Below are positions 35,500 through 43,972 of a DNA stretch of 64,000 nucleotides, piece by piece (position 1 is the first letter of the stretch; each line of letters begins with the position of its first letter). Origin of the DNA: Streptomyces sp. NBC_00370 (GTDB lineage: Bacteria; Actinomycetota; Actinomycetes; Streptomycetales; Streptomycetaceae). A program made the position numbers and the translations under genes. The notes beneath the pieces are model-generated. The model had not been told where the DNA came from. It searched no databases and worked only from the letters and a program-made list of their open reading frames with translations. Location: the NCBI RefSeq assembly GCF_036084755.1, contig NZ_CP107968.1, forward strand, positions 3,999,501-4,063,500, in the 5' to 3' direction.

Positions 35500-35633
35500 G
35501 GAGGACCCGAGGAACCCCCGCACGCCCACGCCCCACCCCGCACCCACCCCACATCCCACCCGCACCCACCCCCACACCTCACCCCCACACCCTCTCCACA
35601 CCCCCCCCAACAGCCCCCCAGGGTCCCCCTAGG
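35500..35633. repeat. C-rich low-complexity tract
   Basis: About 130 bases are dominated by CCCAC/CCCC runs on the plus strand, so the minus strand is G-run rich and could form G-quadruplexes. It lies between the lipoprotein stop and the Yip1 gene; no gene is seen. Confidence 0.6.
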
Positions 35634-35716
35634 GGATGTCACAGGTCGGCCGCAAAGGTACGTGCGTTCGCCGTCCCCGCCCGCTGCCCCGGCCAGGAGC
35701 GGGTACGTTCGATTGC

Positions 35717-36625
35717 GTGGCTGGATTCAGGAACGGACGCGGCCGGGACAACCGCACGTCGCAGCAACACCCGCAACGGCAGCAACAGCAGCAGCCGTAC
35801 GGGCGGCAGGCGCCGCCTCAGTACGGCCAGCAGCAGTGGCAGCCGGGCGGGCCGCAGGGCGGACCGCCGCCGGGGCAGGGGGGCTACAACGGTGAGCCGG
35901 AGTACTTCGGCGACCCGTACCAGCAGCCCCAGCACCCGCAGCATCCCCAGCACCCGCAGCAGGTCGGCGGCGGCGTCGACCCGTACGCCAACAACCCTGG
36001 TCACACACAGGCGTTCAGTATCGGTGACGACCCGTACGGTGACGGCGCGACGTACCGCGCCGGCGCGGCCGCCGCGCCGTCGGGCCCGCGGCTGGGCTGG
36101 CGGGACCTGCTGAGCGGCATCGTGATGCGGCCCCGTATGACGTTCCTCCAGATGCGCGACTACCCGGTCTGGGGCCCCGCGCTGACGGTGACGTTTCTCT
36201 ACGGACTGCTCGCGCTCTTCGGCTTCGACACGGCCCGCGAGGACGCCATAAGCGCGACGCTGTCGACGGCGATCCCGTACGTCCTGACGACCGGCGTGGC
36301 ATTCGTGGTGGGCAGCCTGATCCTGGGCGTGGTGACCCACACGCTCGCCCGCCAGCTCGGCGGCGACGGCGCGTGGCAGCCGACGGTGGGCCTGTCCATG
36401 CTGATCATGTCGATCACCGACGCCCCCCGCCTGATCTTCGGCGTCTTCCTGGGCGGCGAGAACAGCCTGGTCCAGGTGCTGGGCTGGCTGACCTGGATCG
36501 CCGCGGGCGCGCTGTTCACGGCGATGGTGAGCAAGTCGCACGACCTGCCGTGGCCGAAGGCGCTGGGCGCGTCGGCGATCGAGCTGATCGCGCTGCTGTC
36601 CCTGATCAAGCTGGGCACCCTGTAG
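35717..36625 (+). CDS. Yip1 family membrane protein
   Basis: The protein has 302 residues. The N-terminal 130 residues are disordered and rich in Gln, Pro, Gly and His (runs such as QRQQQQQPYG). A Yip1-type membrane domain follows with about five helices, starting GWRDLLSGIVMRPRMTFLQM. Other parts are YGLLALFGFDTAREDA, VAFVVGSLILGVVTHTLARQLGG and AAGALFTAMVSKSHDLPW. Bacterial function is unclear. The GTG at 35717 (VAGFRNGRGRDNRT) was chosen by resemblance to family starts; no strong Shine-Dalgarno is close. Confidence 0.8.
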   Translation: MAGFRNGRGRDNRTSQQHPQRQQQQQPYGRQAPPQYGQQQWQPGGPQGGPPPGQGGYNGEPEYFGDPYQQPQHPQHPQHPQQVGGGVDPYANNPGHTQAFSIGDDPYGDGATYRAGAAAAPSGPRLGWRDLLSGIVMRPRMTFLQMRDYPVWGPALTVTFLYGLLALFGFDTAREDAISATLSTAIPYVLTTGVAFVVGSLILGVVTHTLARQLGGDGAWQPTVGLSMLIMSITDAPRLIFGVFLGGENSLVQVLGWLTWIAAGALFTAMVSKSHDLPWPKALGASAIELIALLSLIKLGTL

Positions 36626-36635
36626 AACCGCCCGC

Positions 36636-37133
36636 TCAGGCGTCGAGCACCTGTCCGGTACGCCGCACGACAGGCTGCTCGACGCTCCACGGGAAGTTGA
36701 TCCACTCGTCGGTGCGCTTCCACACGTACTCGCACTTCACCGACGACTGCGGCTTCTCGTATATGACGGCGCTGCGCACCTCGGCGACATGCGCCCGGCA
36801 GAAGTCGTGCACCAGCTTGAGCGTCTTGCCGGTGTCGGCGACGTCGTCGGCGATGAGGACCTTCTTGTTCGAGAAGTCGACGACGTTGGGCACGGGCGCG
36901 AGCATCACGGGCATCGCGAGGGTGGTTCCGACGCCGGTGTAGAACTCCACGTTGACCAGGTGGATGTTCTTGCAGTCCAGCGCGTACGCGAGCCCGCCGG
37001 CCACGAACACCCCACCGCGGGCGATGCTCAGCACGACATCCGGCTCGTACCCGTCGTCGGCGACACTCTGCGCGAGTTCCCGCACCGCGCGGCCGAACTT
37101 CTCGTACGACAGATTCTCCCGCTGCTGACTCAT
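36636..37133 (-). CDS. Phosphoribosyltransferase
   Basis: This 165-residue type I PRTase has VVLSIARGGVFVAGGLAYAL and the PRPP signature VLIADDVADTGKTLKLV. The hood region and WINFPWSV resemble xanthine-guanine/hypoxanthine PRTases, so a purine salvage role is likely. It lies 7 bases downstream of dcd in the same direction, suggesting a small nucleotide-metabolism operon. Confidence 0.88.
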   Translation of the reverse strand: MSQQRENLSYEKFGRAVRELAQSVADDGYEPDVVLSIARGGVFVAGGLAYALDCKNIHLVNVEFYTGVGTTLAMPVMLAPVPNVVDFSNKKVLIADDVADTGKTLKLVHDFCRAHVAEVRSAVIYEKPQSSVKCEYVWKRTDEWINFPWSVEQPVVRRTGQVLDA

Positions 37134-37140
37134 ACGACCA

Positions 37141-37716
37141 TCACACCTGAGTCCGGTGAAAATTCAAATAGGACCGCGAGGCCGTGGGCCCCCGCTGCCC
37201 CTGGTACCGCGAGCCGTACCGCTCGGAACCGTAAGGGAACTCCGCCGGCGAACTCAGCCGGAACAGACACAGCTGCCCGATCTTCATCCCCGGCCAGAGC
37301 TTGATGGGCAGGGTGGCCATGTTCGACAGCTCAAGGGTGACGTGCCCGGAGAACCCGGGGTCGATGAACCCGGCGGTCGAGTGCGTCACCAGCCCCAGCC
37401 GCCCGAGCGAGGACTTCCCCTCCAGCCGGGAGGCGATGTCGTCGGGCAGCGAGATGACCTCGTACGTGGACGCGAGCACGAACTCCCCGGGATGCAGGAT
37501 GAACGCGTCGTCCCCCTCGGGCTCCACCAGCCGCGTCAGATCGGCCTGCTCGACGGCAGGATCGATGTGCGGATACAGGTGATTCTCGAACACTCGGAAG
37601 AACCGGTCGAGCCGCACATCGATACTCGACGGCTGCACCATCGAGGCGTCGTACGGATCGAGGCGTACGCGTCCGGAGTCGAGCTCGGCCCGGATGTCCT
37701 TGTCGGAGAGAAGCAC
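37141..37716 (-). CDS. dcd: dCTP deaminase
   Basis: This 191-residue trimeric enzyme deaminates dCTP to dUTP for thymidylate synthesis. Motifs are VLLSDKDIRAEL, MVQPSSIDVRLDRFFRVF, ILHPGEFVLASTYE, the catalytic GKSSLGRLGLVTHSTAGFID, and LWPGMKIGQLCLFRL. The GTG at 37716 gives family length. The presence of a separate dUTPase cannot be judged here. Confidence 0.95.
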   Translation of the reverse strand: MLLSDKDIRAELDSGRVRLDPYDASMVQPSSIDVRLDRFFRVFENHLYPHIDPAVEQADLTRLVEPEGDDAFILHPGEFVLASTYEVISLPDDIASRLEGKSSLGRLGLVTHSTAGFIDPGFSGHVTLELSNMATLPIKLWPGMKIGQLCLFRLSSPAEFPYGSERYGSRYQGQRGPTASRSYLNFHRTQV

Positions 37717-37829
37717 GCCCCGAGGATACGGGGGACACGCGGACCACCCCAATCCGGGCAGCCCGCGCACCCACACCACCAGCCTCAGCGCCGCCCTTCA
37801 GCGCCGCCGAGCCTTACCCGTGGAGGGCC

Positions 37830-38003
37830 TCAGCCTTGCCGGACCTCGACGGGCACGGCATGCCGCAACCGAGCACAACGCGGACACCGGATCAGCCGCC
37901 CGGGCCCGATCCGCCCGGCCTCCAGCTGCTGCATCGGGAACGACGTAGTACTGAACACATGCCCATCGGCACAGCGGACGACGGTGCGCTCCATCAAATC
38001 CAT
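37830..38003 (-). CDS. Small zinc-ribbon-like protein
   Basis: The 57-residue protein MDLMERTVVRCADGHVFSTT has a Cys near residue 10 and a CPRC knuckle later (LIRCPRCARLRHAVPV). AAGGGAA precedes the ATG at good spacing. Its short compact form with His and Cys suggests structural zinc. I believe it is a conserved Streptomyces small protein, function unknown. Confidence 0.7.
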   Translation of the reverse strand: MDLMERTVVRCADGHVFSTTSFPMQQLEAGRIGPGRLIRCPRCARLRHAVPVEVRQG

Positions 38004-38222
38004 CGGTTCCCTTCCCCAAGCAAACGCGGACGAACGCCACATTAGGGGATGAAGGGAACACCACACCCCCCGGCACTCCGACACCCAACCTACGCCCCAA
38101 CTCCCGCCCCCACCGCCCCCGTCCACCCCCCGAACAACACGCACCCCCCGGCCCGGTCTGCACCGGTGGCCGAGGGGTGAGGTAGAGTGTGGGACGACGC
38201 GACGCCCCATCAGGCTGTCCGC

Positions 38223-38296
38223 GCGGGTGTAGTTTAATGGTAGAACATGAGCTTCCCAAGCTCAGAGCGCGAGTTCGATTCTCGTCACCCGCTCCA
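38223..38296 (+). tRNA. tRNA-Gly (anticodon CCC)
   Basis: A complete cloverleaf can be drawn: acceptor GCGGGTG pairs with CACCCGC, the anticodon stem GAGC/GCTC carries loop TTCCCAA (anticodon CCC, reading GGG), and the T arm is CGAG TTCGATT CTCG. CCA is encoded. The 3' half is the attachment site for the element at its right. Confidence 0.97.
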
Positions 38297-38341
38297 CGAC
38301 GAAGGCCCAGGTCAAAGACCCGGGCCTTTCTTGTTGTCTAG
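38253..38341 (+). repeat. attL: 3' half of tRNA-Gly plus terminator
   Basis: This 89-base block, from the anticodon loop through the trailing terminator, is repeated at 54393-54481 with three mismatches. Its first 42 bases recur exactly at 56867-56908. The left identity boundary at the anticodon loop is typical for tyrosine integrases that target tRNA genes. Confidence 0.9.
38302..38328 (+). terminator. Rho-independent terminator of tRNA-Gly (element copy)
   Basis: AAGGCCC pairs with GGGCCTT and the inner GGT with ACC, followed by TTCTTGTTG. It lies inside the att repeat, so element A brings its own terminator when it restores the tRNA. Confidence 0.85.
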
Positions 38342-38355
38342 ACCATTCTGGCGCC

Positions 38356-38374
38356 GCGTGCCATTCGCGTGCCA
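38356..38374. repeat. Paired GCGTGCCA direct repeats, likely integrase arm sites
   Basis: GCGTGCCA occurs at 38356-38363 and 38367-38374, 11 bases apart, starting 62 bases after the att core end (38294). A GCGTGCCC pair has identical spacing and distance at 56970. Position next to int suggests arm-type binding sites. Confidence 0.55.
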
Positions 38375-38557
38375 TAAGGGACGGATTACCGCGCCGAATT
38401 GAGGCGCGCAAGCCCTCCCGCGACGAATTCACGTCGGGGCGTCCCGCATCGCGAGACGCATTCCGAGTGACCTGCGCCACACGACGACCGGCTCGTGCAT
38501 GCGTGCGGACGTGAAGCGCCGGACCAGCGGAGCACTGGTCCGGCGCTCAGCACGACG

Positions 38558-39766
38558 TCACGCCTCCCGCGAGACGAGCCCGTCGATATCACGCGGGCGC
38601 GGAACGAGCGGATGGACGGTGGCACCCTCGCCGACGCTTTCCACCGCCCTCACTCGCTGACGGCGTACATCCGTGTCGATATCCGCTGCGAGCTTGCGCT
38701 GGTGCTCCTTGTTGGAGTGTTGGTAGATCAGCTGCGCCCTTTCGGAGGACTGGCCCGCGCGGACCATGAGGTCCTTCAACTTGGCGCCGGTGTCAGCCGC
38801 CAGGGTGTTGCCGGTGTGCCGCAGGTCGTAGAAGCGGAATTCTCCCGGCAGGCCGACGGTGTCGCGCGCCTTGCGCCACTTGCGGCCGAAGGTGGTGCCG
38901 CGCAGCGCCGCCCCCTTCTCGCCGATGAACACCAGCCCGTCCGGGCCGGGCTGGGCGAACCAGTCCAGGTGCTGCCGCACGTCAACGTGCACGAAGGCCG
39001 GCAGCACGATCTCCCGCCTCCCCGCGCGGGACTTGGGGTCACCGACGACGCGGCGACCGGTGTTCAATTCGGGCGCGGCACGGCGTACCCACACCAATCC
39101 GGCATCCAGGTCGATGTCACCTCGTCGCAGCTCGGCCAGTTCCTCGGGGCGCATCGAGGCGAAGGCGCCGAGCAGCACCAGCAGGCGCCAGCGCAGTCCG
39201 ATCACGTCGGCCAGGGCGAAGACCTGAGCGACCGTGGCAACCGGGCGCTCGTCCGCCTCCTCACGTCCGGCGCCGCGGATCCGGCACGGGTTCTTGCGGA
39301 TCATGTCGTCCTCGACGGCCGTCTCCATGATGGCCTTGAGCAGCCGGTACGACTTGGCGACCGTCGTCGCCCCCGTGGCCCTCCGCCGCTCCGCGCGCCA
39401 GGTCCTGACCTTGGAGGGGCTGATCACGTTCACGTACAACTGGCCGAACGTGGGCTCCAGGTGCAGCCGGAGCAGCCTGCGGTACAACTCGTCCGTGGTG
39501 GGCGCGACACCGCGTTCGTCGATCCACCGCGTGGCGTACTCGACGAACAGCACCTCGCCGGCGGTGGGATCCATCCAGTCGCCGCGCGTCTGGTCGGCCT
39601 GGACCTGCGCGAGGAAGACCTCGGCCTCGCGCTTCGTCTCGTACGTCTCCGGCGCCGCGCGCAGAACACCGTCCGACCCGGGGTAGCGCGCCTGGTACCG
39701 CCCGGAGGGCAACTTGCGGACCGCCCCGAAGCTCCGGCGTGGCGCCCTCCTCTGTACGCGCGCCAT
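38558..39766 (-). CDS. int: Tyrosine-family site-specific integrase
   Basis: This 402-residue recombinase should catalyse integration at tRNA-Gly. An N-terminal AP2-like arm-binding segment (GRYQARYPGSDGV) and SAM-like core-binding domain precede the catalytic domain. The catalytic domain has Arg in FASMRPEELAEL, the His-x-x-Arg-type box FYDLRHTGNTLAADTG, and the nucleophile Tyr in LIYQHSNKEHQRKLA. The ATG at 39766 shares one base with the excisionase stop (TGATG) after GGGAGGG. It sits next to attL as expected. Confidence 0.94.
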   Translation of the reverse strand: MARVQRRAPRRSFGAVRKLPSGRYQARYPGSDGVLRAAPETYETKREAEVFLAQVQADQTRGDWMDPTAGEVLFVEYATRWIDERGVAPTTDELYRRLLRLHLEPTFGQLYVNVISPSKVRTWRAERRRATGATTVAKSYRLLKAIMETAVEDDMIRKNPCRIRGAGREEADERPVATVAQVFALADVIGLRWRLLVLLGAFASMRPEELAELRRGDIDLDAGLVWVRRAAPELNTGRRVVGDPKSRAGRREIVLPAFVHVDVRQHLDWFAQPGPDGLVFIGEKGAALRGTTFGRKWRKARDTVGLPGEFRFYDLRHTGNTLAADTGAKLKDLMVRAGQSSERAQLIYQHSNKEHQRKLAADIDTDVRRQRVRAVESVGEGATVHPLVPRPRDIDGLVSREA

Positions 39767-40044
39767 CAAGCCGCCCTCCCGAACGTGGAGCGGCTCCTGG
39801 CCATGGGTTCGACCGTGCGCTCTTCAATGAACGCGGTCAGCACGGCCTCGGGGATGCGGACGGGTTTGCCGAGCTTCACGTAGCGGATGCGGCGCTCGGA
39901 GATGAGGCGCCGGATGAAGCGGACTCCGGTGCCGAGGCGTTCGGCGGCCTCTTCCACGGTGAGGAGGCGGTCAGCGGTGTGTGTCACCTCCTTCGCCGGG
40001 GGAGCGGTCTGCGCGGAGGCATGGGGTATCGCCGGCCGGGGCAA
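39766..40044 (-). CDS. xis: Excisionase (helix-turn-helix)
   Basis: This 92-residue protein has a MerR-like excisionase HTH: LLTVEEAAERLGTGVRFIRRLISE, then IRYVKLGKPVRIPEAVL. It would direct Int toward excision. The TTG start at 40044 follows AGAGGAA at good spacing; an internal GTG at 39987 would shorten it by 19 residues. It overlaps int, so the two are co-translated. Confidence 0.88.
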   Translation of the reverse strand: MPRPAIPHASAQTAPPAKEVTHTADRLLTVEEAAERLGTGVRFIRRLISERRIRYVKLGKPVRIPEAVLTAFIEERTVEPMARSRSTFGRAA

Positions 40045-40168
40045 GGCGGGTTCCTCTCTTCGCAGGCGTGTGGCACGGCAATGCCGGCCTGCGGGGTTGA
40101 TCGTTCGGGATGGCGGTTGTGTACGAGCGTCCGCCCCTGTGGTTTGCGGGCCAGAGGCGGAGGTGGGG

Positions 40169-40687
40169 TCAGGCGTCGCTGCTGGGGCCGTTCTCGTCGG
40201 CCGGATGGTCCCCCGCCGCTGGTCCGTACGTCTCCAGCAGGTGGCTGCTGGCTGCTTGGGCCATGGCGTTGGAGACCATCACGTCGGCCTCTTCGCGGAT
40301 GTCGGGATGTTCGACGAGGTAGGCGTCGAGGCCGTCCCGGGCCTTCGTAAAGGCGGCGTTGGCGCGCTGCGTCTCGCGGAAGGCGTCGGCCACGGCGTCG
40401 ATGAGTTCCATGGCACGGGCCTTGGCGGCGAGCTGGGGCGGCCCGACCAGGTTGCGCAGGTCGACTCCGAAGACCTCGGCGAAGCCGATCGCCTCGTCCA
40501 CGTTGATGCGGCGCTTGCGGTTCTCGATGCGCCAAACTGCGGACGGGTTCATGTCGAAGCCGGCCTCGTTCAGGCGGTCGGACAGAGAGTTGGTGCTCCA
40601 GCCGCGGGCTTCGCGTTCTAGCTTGATCCGTACGGCGACGTTCTCCTCGCCGCTGATCAGGACGCCTTGCTTGGGTTCCTCGTCCAC
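40169..40687 (-). CDS. XRE-type regulator of element A
   Basis: This 172-residue protein has an N-terminal helix-turn-helix (RIKLEREARGWSTNSLSDRL, then NPSAVWRIENRKRRINVDEAIGFAEVFGVDL) followed by a helical C-terminal domain. It lies upstream of xis-int in the same direction and divergent from the DUF3631 gene, ideal for controlling element maintenance. The GTG at 40687 follows GGAAGGGGG. Confidence 0.82.
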   Translation of the reverse strand: MDEEPKQGVLISGEENVAVRIKLEREARGWSTNSLSDRLNEAGFDMNPSAVWRIENRKRRINVDEAIGFAEVFGVDLRNLVGPPQLAAKARAMELIDAVADAFRETQRANAAFTKARDGLDAYLVEHPDIREEADVMVSNAMAQAASSHLLETYGPAAGDHPADENGPSSDA

Positions 40688-40742
40688 CGCGACTACCCCC
40701 TTCCGTTCGTAGCGAGTCTCTGCCGTTCGCAGGGACAGTGAA

Positions 40743-40770
40743 AGCGTAGCACGCGTCCTGCGGTACGCAA
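40743..40770 (-). promoter_or_regulatory. Putative promoter of the XRE regulator
   Basis: On the minus strand TTGCGT (40770-40765) and TACGCT (40748-40743) are separated by 16 bases, close to the vegetative -35/-10 consensus. TGCCGTTCGCA and TGCGATCGGCA lie on either side and may be operators. Confidence 0.45.
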
Positions 40771-40976
40771 GAGACTTCTGCGATCGGCAATCGTGTGGCA
40801 TGCTGGTACTCCCACCAGCACCGCGCCCAAGGCGCCCGACCCCCGATGACGCGAAAAGCCCCCCGACAGAGCCGGGGGGCCAAGCGCAAACCTCTCAACC
40901 GCCATCCCTAGCGATCAACCCGCGTGGCCGGGATTGCCGTCCCATATGGCCCGCGAGCAGAGGAGCTAACGCGAGT

Positions 40977-42221
40977 ATGCCCGATCCACAGCCGAAGGCG
41001 CCATCCCTCCCTGCCGCACCCCCCGTGTGGCCGACCGTCGCCATACCCGGGCAACCAGCCGCTTCCACACCACCGTCTGCGCCCGCAGAGCCGCCCGCCG
41101 ACGAGCCTGGTCGCGCCCCGGCCTCCGAGGGCGAGCAGGTGCTGGCCGACCTGCGCGAGCAGGTCCGCCGGTACGTCGTACTGCCGAGCGAGGAAGCATT
41201 CACGGCGGTGACCCTTTGGGTCGCGGCCACCCACCTCCAGACCGCGTGGCAACACGCGCCGAGGCTGGCCGTTGTGGGGCCGGCCAAGCGGTGCGGCAAG
41301 TCGCGGCTGCTGGACGTGATCACCGAGAGCGTCCACAATCCGCTGATCACGGTCAACGCCTCGGCCGCCGCGGTGTTCCGGTCGATCACCGACACCCCGC
41401 CCACTTTGCTGGTCGACGAGGCGGACACTCTCTTCGGGTCCGCCAAAGTCGCGGAGAAGAACGAGGAGATGCGCGGCCTGCTCAACGCCGGGCACCAGCG
41501 CAACCGACCCACCCTCCGGGTCAGCGGCCCCAACCACGAGGTCGCGAAGTTCCCCACCTTCGCCATGGCGGCCCTCGCGGGCATCGGCGACCTGCCCGAC
41601 ACGATCATGGACCGGTCGATCGTCATCCGCATGCGCCGCCGGGGGCCGGGCGAGAAGGTGGCGGAGTTCCGTACCTTCCGCGACACCCCGCCACTCCACG
41701 CGCTGCGCGACCGGCTCGTCGCCTGGCTGGCGCCGCTCCACACCGACGCGATGGAACTGACACCGGCCATGCCGGTCGAGGACCGCGCCGCCGACACCTG
41801 GCAGCCACTGGTCTGTGTCGCTGACCTCGCCGGCGGTCCGTGGCCCGACCTCGCCCGTGCCGCCTGCCAGGTCATGGCCAAGCACGAGGCCGCGCAGGAC
41901 CAGGACCGGAGCAGCCTGAGCATCCGCCTCCTGGCCGACATCCGCCGCGCCTTCGCCACCGAGGGCAACCCGCCGATGCTCCGGACCAGCCGCCTCCTCG
42001 ACATCCTCAACAAGGACGAGGAGACTCCCTGGCCGGAGTACACGGACAGGGGCCTGAGCGCTCGGGGCCTTCAGATCCTGCTCCAGGAGTACGGCATCAA
42101 CTCCGCCCCGCGCCGCTTCCACGGGAACGTCCAGGCCCGGGGCTTCACCCGCTTGCAGTTCGCCGACTCCTGGGCGCGGTACTGCCCCGAGCCCGCACCG
42201 GAAGCCACAGCCGGGGCCTGA
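40977..42221 (+). CDS. DUF3631 domain ATPase (replication-type)
   Basis: This 414-residue protein has a Pro/Ala-rich N-terminus and a P-loop domain: Walker A RLAVVGPAKRCGKSRLLDVI, Walker B TLLVDEADTLFGS and sensor-like MAALAGIGDLPDTIMDRSIV. A DUF3631 C-terminus follows (SIRLLADIRRAFATEG). Such proteins resemble plasmid replication helicases and primases and often lie beside integrases in actinobacterial elements. GAGGAG lies 11 bases upstream of the ATG. A role in replicating the excised circle is inferred. Confidence 0.82.
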   Translation: MPDPQPKAPSLPAAPPVWPTVAIPGQPAASTPPSAPAEPPADEPGRAPASEGEQVLADLREQVRRYVVLPSEEAFTAVTLWVAATHLQTAWQHAPRLAVVGPAKRCGKSRLLDVITESVHNPLITVNASAAAVFRSITDTPPTLLVDEADTLFGSAKVAEKNEEMRGLLNAGHQRNRPTLRVSGPNHEVAKFPTFAMAALAGIGDLPDTIMDRSIVIRMRRRGPGEKVAEFRTFRDTPPLHALRDRLVAWLAPLHTDAMELTPAMPVEDRAADTWQPLVCVADLAGGPWPDLARAACQVMAKHEAAQDQDRSSLSIRLLADIRRAFATEGNPPMLRTSRLLDILNKDEETPWPEYTDRGLSARGLQILLQEYGINSAPRRFHGNVQARGFTRLQFADSWARYCPEPAPEATAGA

Positions 42222-42418
42222 CCCGGCACGACCCGTCGCGACCCGTCTCCGCGCAGGTCAGCGCCGTGACGAGTCGCGGTTCCGTGACGAGTCGACGCGG
42301 GTTCACCGCCCCCACCCGTACCTGCTCTGACCAGGCACGGGACGAGTCGCGACGGGTCTCTCCGACCCCACAGCCCCATCAGCACAACAGCCACACCCCG
42401 CACCCTGGAGAACCTCCC
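42222..42418. other. Repeat-rich noncoding region, candidate origin or operator
   Basis: GTGACGAGTCG occurs at 42266-42276 and 42284-42294. A 17-base inverted pair with one mismatch lies at 42231-42247 and 42341-42357, each centred on the palindrome GTCGCGAC. The region follows the DUF3631 ATPase and resembles iterons, though an operator for the next gene is equally possible. Confidence 0.45.
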
Positions 42419-43222
42419 TTGCCTTCCCCCACCGCCGCGGCGGCGTCCTCCGCTGCCCCGCCGCCGCTGGCCGCCGCGATCCGCGCGGGCGTGGCGCTGC
42501 TGGCCGTCGCGGCCTTCGCGCTCTCCTACGACGCCCTGCGCCAGATGGCCGCCGCCAGCCACATCCACCGCGCGCTCACCTACGCCTTCCCGCTCGTCAT
42601 CGACGGGTTCATCGCCATCGGGATCGGCGCCCTGCTCGTCCTGCGGACAGGACCTCTGTCCGCCCGCCTCTACGTCTCCGCGCTGGTGGGCGTGGCAACG
42701 GCCACGAGCATCTGGGCCAACGTCCTGCACGCCATCCGCCTCAACCAGCAAGATCCCAACGGCCCACTCGCCCTCGACGACGTGACCGTGGGGGTCATCT
42801 CCGCCATCGCGCCGCTCGCCCTGGCCGGAGCCGTCCACTTCTACCTCCTTGTGGCCCGAGGCCCTGTCGCCCCCGACGGCCACAACACCGGCAACCGCCA
42901 CAACTCGGCCCAGCAGCAAGCTCCGAACGATTCCGGGTCGGCCACCGCAGCCGCCGGTGATCCGCAAAAGCCGCCTACTGAGGAGGCAGCGGGAGCCACG
43001 CCGTCGCCCGGGAAGCCACAAGGCAACGGACCGAGCGTTCCCCTGGAGCAGGCCCTGGCCATCGGCCGTACCGCTCCCCTCGGACGAGCCGGCCGAGTCT
43101 CGCGCCGCAACATCGAAAAAGCGATACGGGACGAGGAGTTCGGCATCTCCCGCAGCCGCCTGGACCAGGTCAAGGACCTGCTGCAGGCCGAACGCGACGA
43201 GGCCACGCCCAAAACCGGCTGA
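42419..43222 (+). CDS. DUF2637 membrane protein
   Basis: The protein has 267 residues. The N-terminal half has four predicted membrane helices: IRAGVALLAVAAFALSYDAL, YAFPLVIDGFIAIGIGALLV, LYVSALVGVATATSIWANVL and VGVISAIAPLALAGAVHFYL. The C-terminal half is polar with a terminal HTH-like helix set (RRNIEKAIRDEEFGISRSRL). DUF2637 proteins are typical of actinobacterial mobile elements and may act in transfer or replication control. The TTG at 42419 after GGAG was chosen; the upstream frame is open but without a good start. Confidence 0.78.
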   Translation: MPSPTAAAASSAAPPPLAAAIRAGVALLAVAAFALSYDALRQMAAASHIHRALTYAFPLVIDGFIAIGIGALLVLRTGPLSARLYVSALVGVATATSIWANVLHAIRLNQQDPNGPLALDDVTVGVISAIAPLALAGAVHFYLLVARGPVAPDGHNTGNRHNSAQQQAPNDSGSATAAAGDPQKPPTEEAAGATPSPGKPQGNGPSVPLEQALAIGRTAPLGRAGRVSRRNIEKAIRDEEFGISRSRLDQVKDLLQAERDEATPKTG

Positions 43223-43250
43223 GCCCGCAGCCGTCCGCACCCACCAGCCC

Positions 43251-43288
43251 GGCCCGCCTCCTCCGTACCGCAACGGCAGAGGCGGGCC
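43251..43288. promoter_or_regulatory. Inverted repeat upstream of mobC, candidate oriT or terminator
   Basis: A perfect 10-bp inverted repeat (43251-43260 and 43279-43288) with an 18-base spacer lies between the DUF2637 gene and the MobC-like gene. Relaxase nic sites often sit beside such repeats just upstream of mob genes, but a terminator is also possible. Confidence 0.35.
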
Positions 43289-43318
43289 CCTCACCGACAC
43301 TCGCAGGAGCCCACGTAC

Positions 43319-43972
43319 ATGCGCGGCCTCGACAACAGCCCCACGACCCCGCAGCAACAGGCGCTCCAGACCCCGGCAAAAGGCGGAGCAAGGTATCCCG
43401 TTGGACCGTCCAGGGGCCGGTCCAACGGGGAATCCTCCGCCCCGGGGGTGGCGGAGGAACTCGGGCACCGGGGGGCGTCCGAGCAGGAACACCCCGGCGA
43501 CACCGGTGTCGCCGCTGTTCCGCCGCCGCGTGCCGCCGAAGCCGCCGCACTCCACCGTGTCGCGCGCCGCCGCCGACGCGAAGAATCCCAGCGCAAGGAA
43601 CGCGTCGACGTCCGCTACAGCACCGACGAGAAGGCCGAGATCATGGCCAAGGCCCGGTCGCTGAACATCGCGGGCGCCCACTACGTCGGTGCCGTCGTCA
43701 TGGCCCACATCGACGGAGACCTGGCCCTGCCCGGCCAACGCACCGCGCTCGACGACTACATCGACGAACTCACGGCCCTGCGTGCCGAGGTCGCCAAGGT
43801 GGGCCACAACATCAACCAGATCGCCAAGAAACTCAACTCAGGCGACCGCCCACACCCTGGGGACACCACGCTCCTCGCAGAGGCAGACCGCACCTTCGAC
43901 ACGGTCGGCGCCGCCGTCCGCCACATCGCGGCAGCCACCAACCAGGCCATGGCCAACAAGGGCTCCCGATGA
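43319..43972 (+). CDS. MobC-like relaxosome accessory protein
   Basis: This 217-residue protein has a disordered first third. A ribbon-helix-helix-like DNA-binding segment (RVDVRYSTDEKAEIMAKARS) follows, and the MobC signature TALRAEVAKVGHNINQIAKKLN comes next. Such proteins open oriT for the relaxase. Its stop overlaps the relaxase start in ATGA, showing coupling. Confidence 0.85.
   Translation: MRGLDNSPTTPQQQALQTPAKGGARYPVGPSRGRSNGESSAPGVAEELGHRGASEQEHPGDTGVAAVPPPRAAEAAALHRVARRRRREESQRKERVDVRYSTDEKAEIMAKARSLNIAGAHYVGAVVMAHIDGDLALPGQRTALDDYIDELTALRAEVAKVGHNINQIAKKLNSGDRPHPGDTTLLAEADRTFDTVGAAVRHIAAATNQAMANKGSR

Noticed and set aside
38262..38480. Minus-strand open frame ending VERVTRIELAL
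   Set aside because: It is the antisense translation of the tRNA-Gly and its terminator, a well-known false protein ending.
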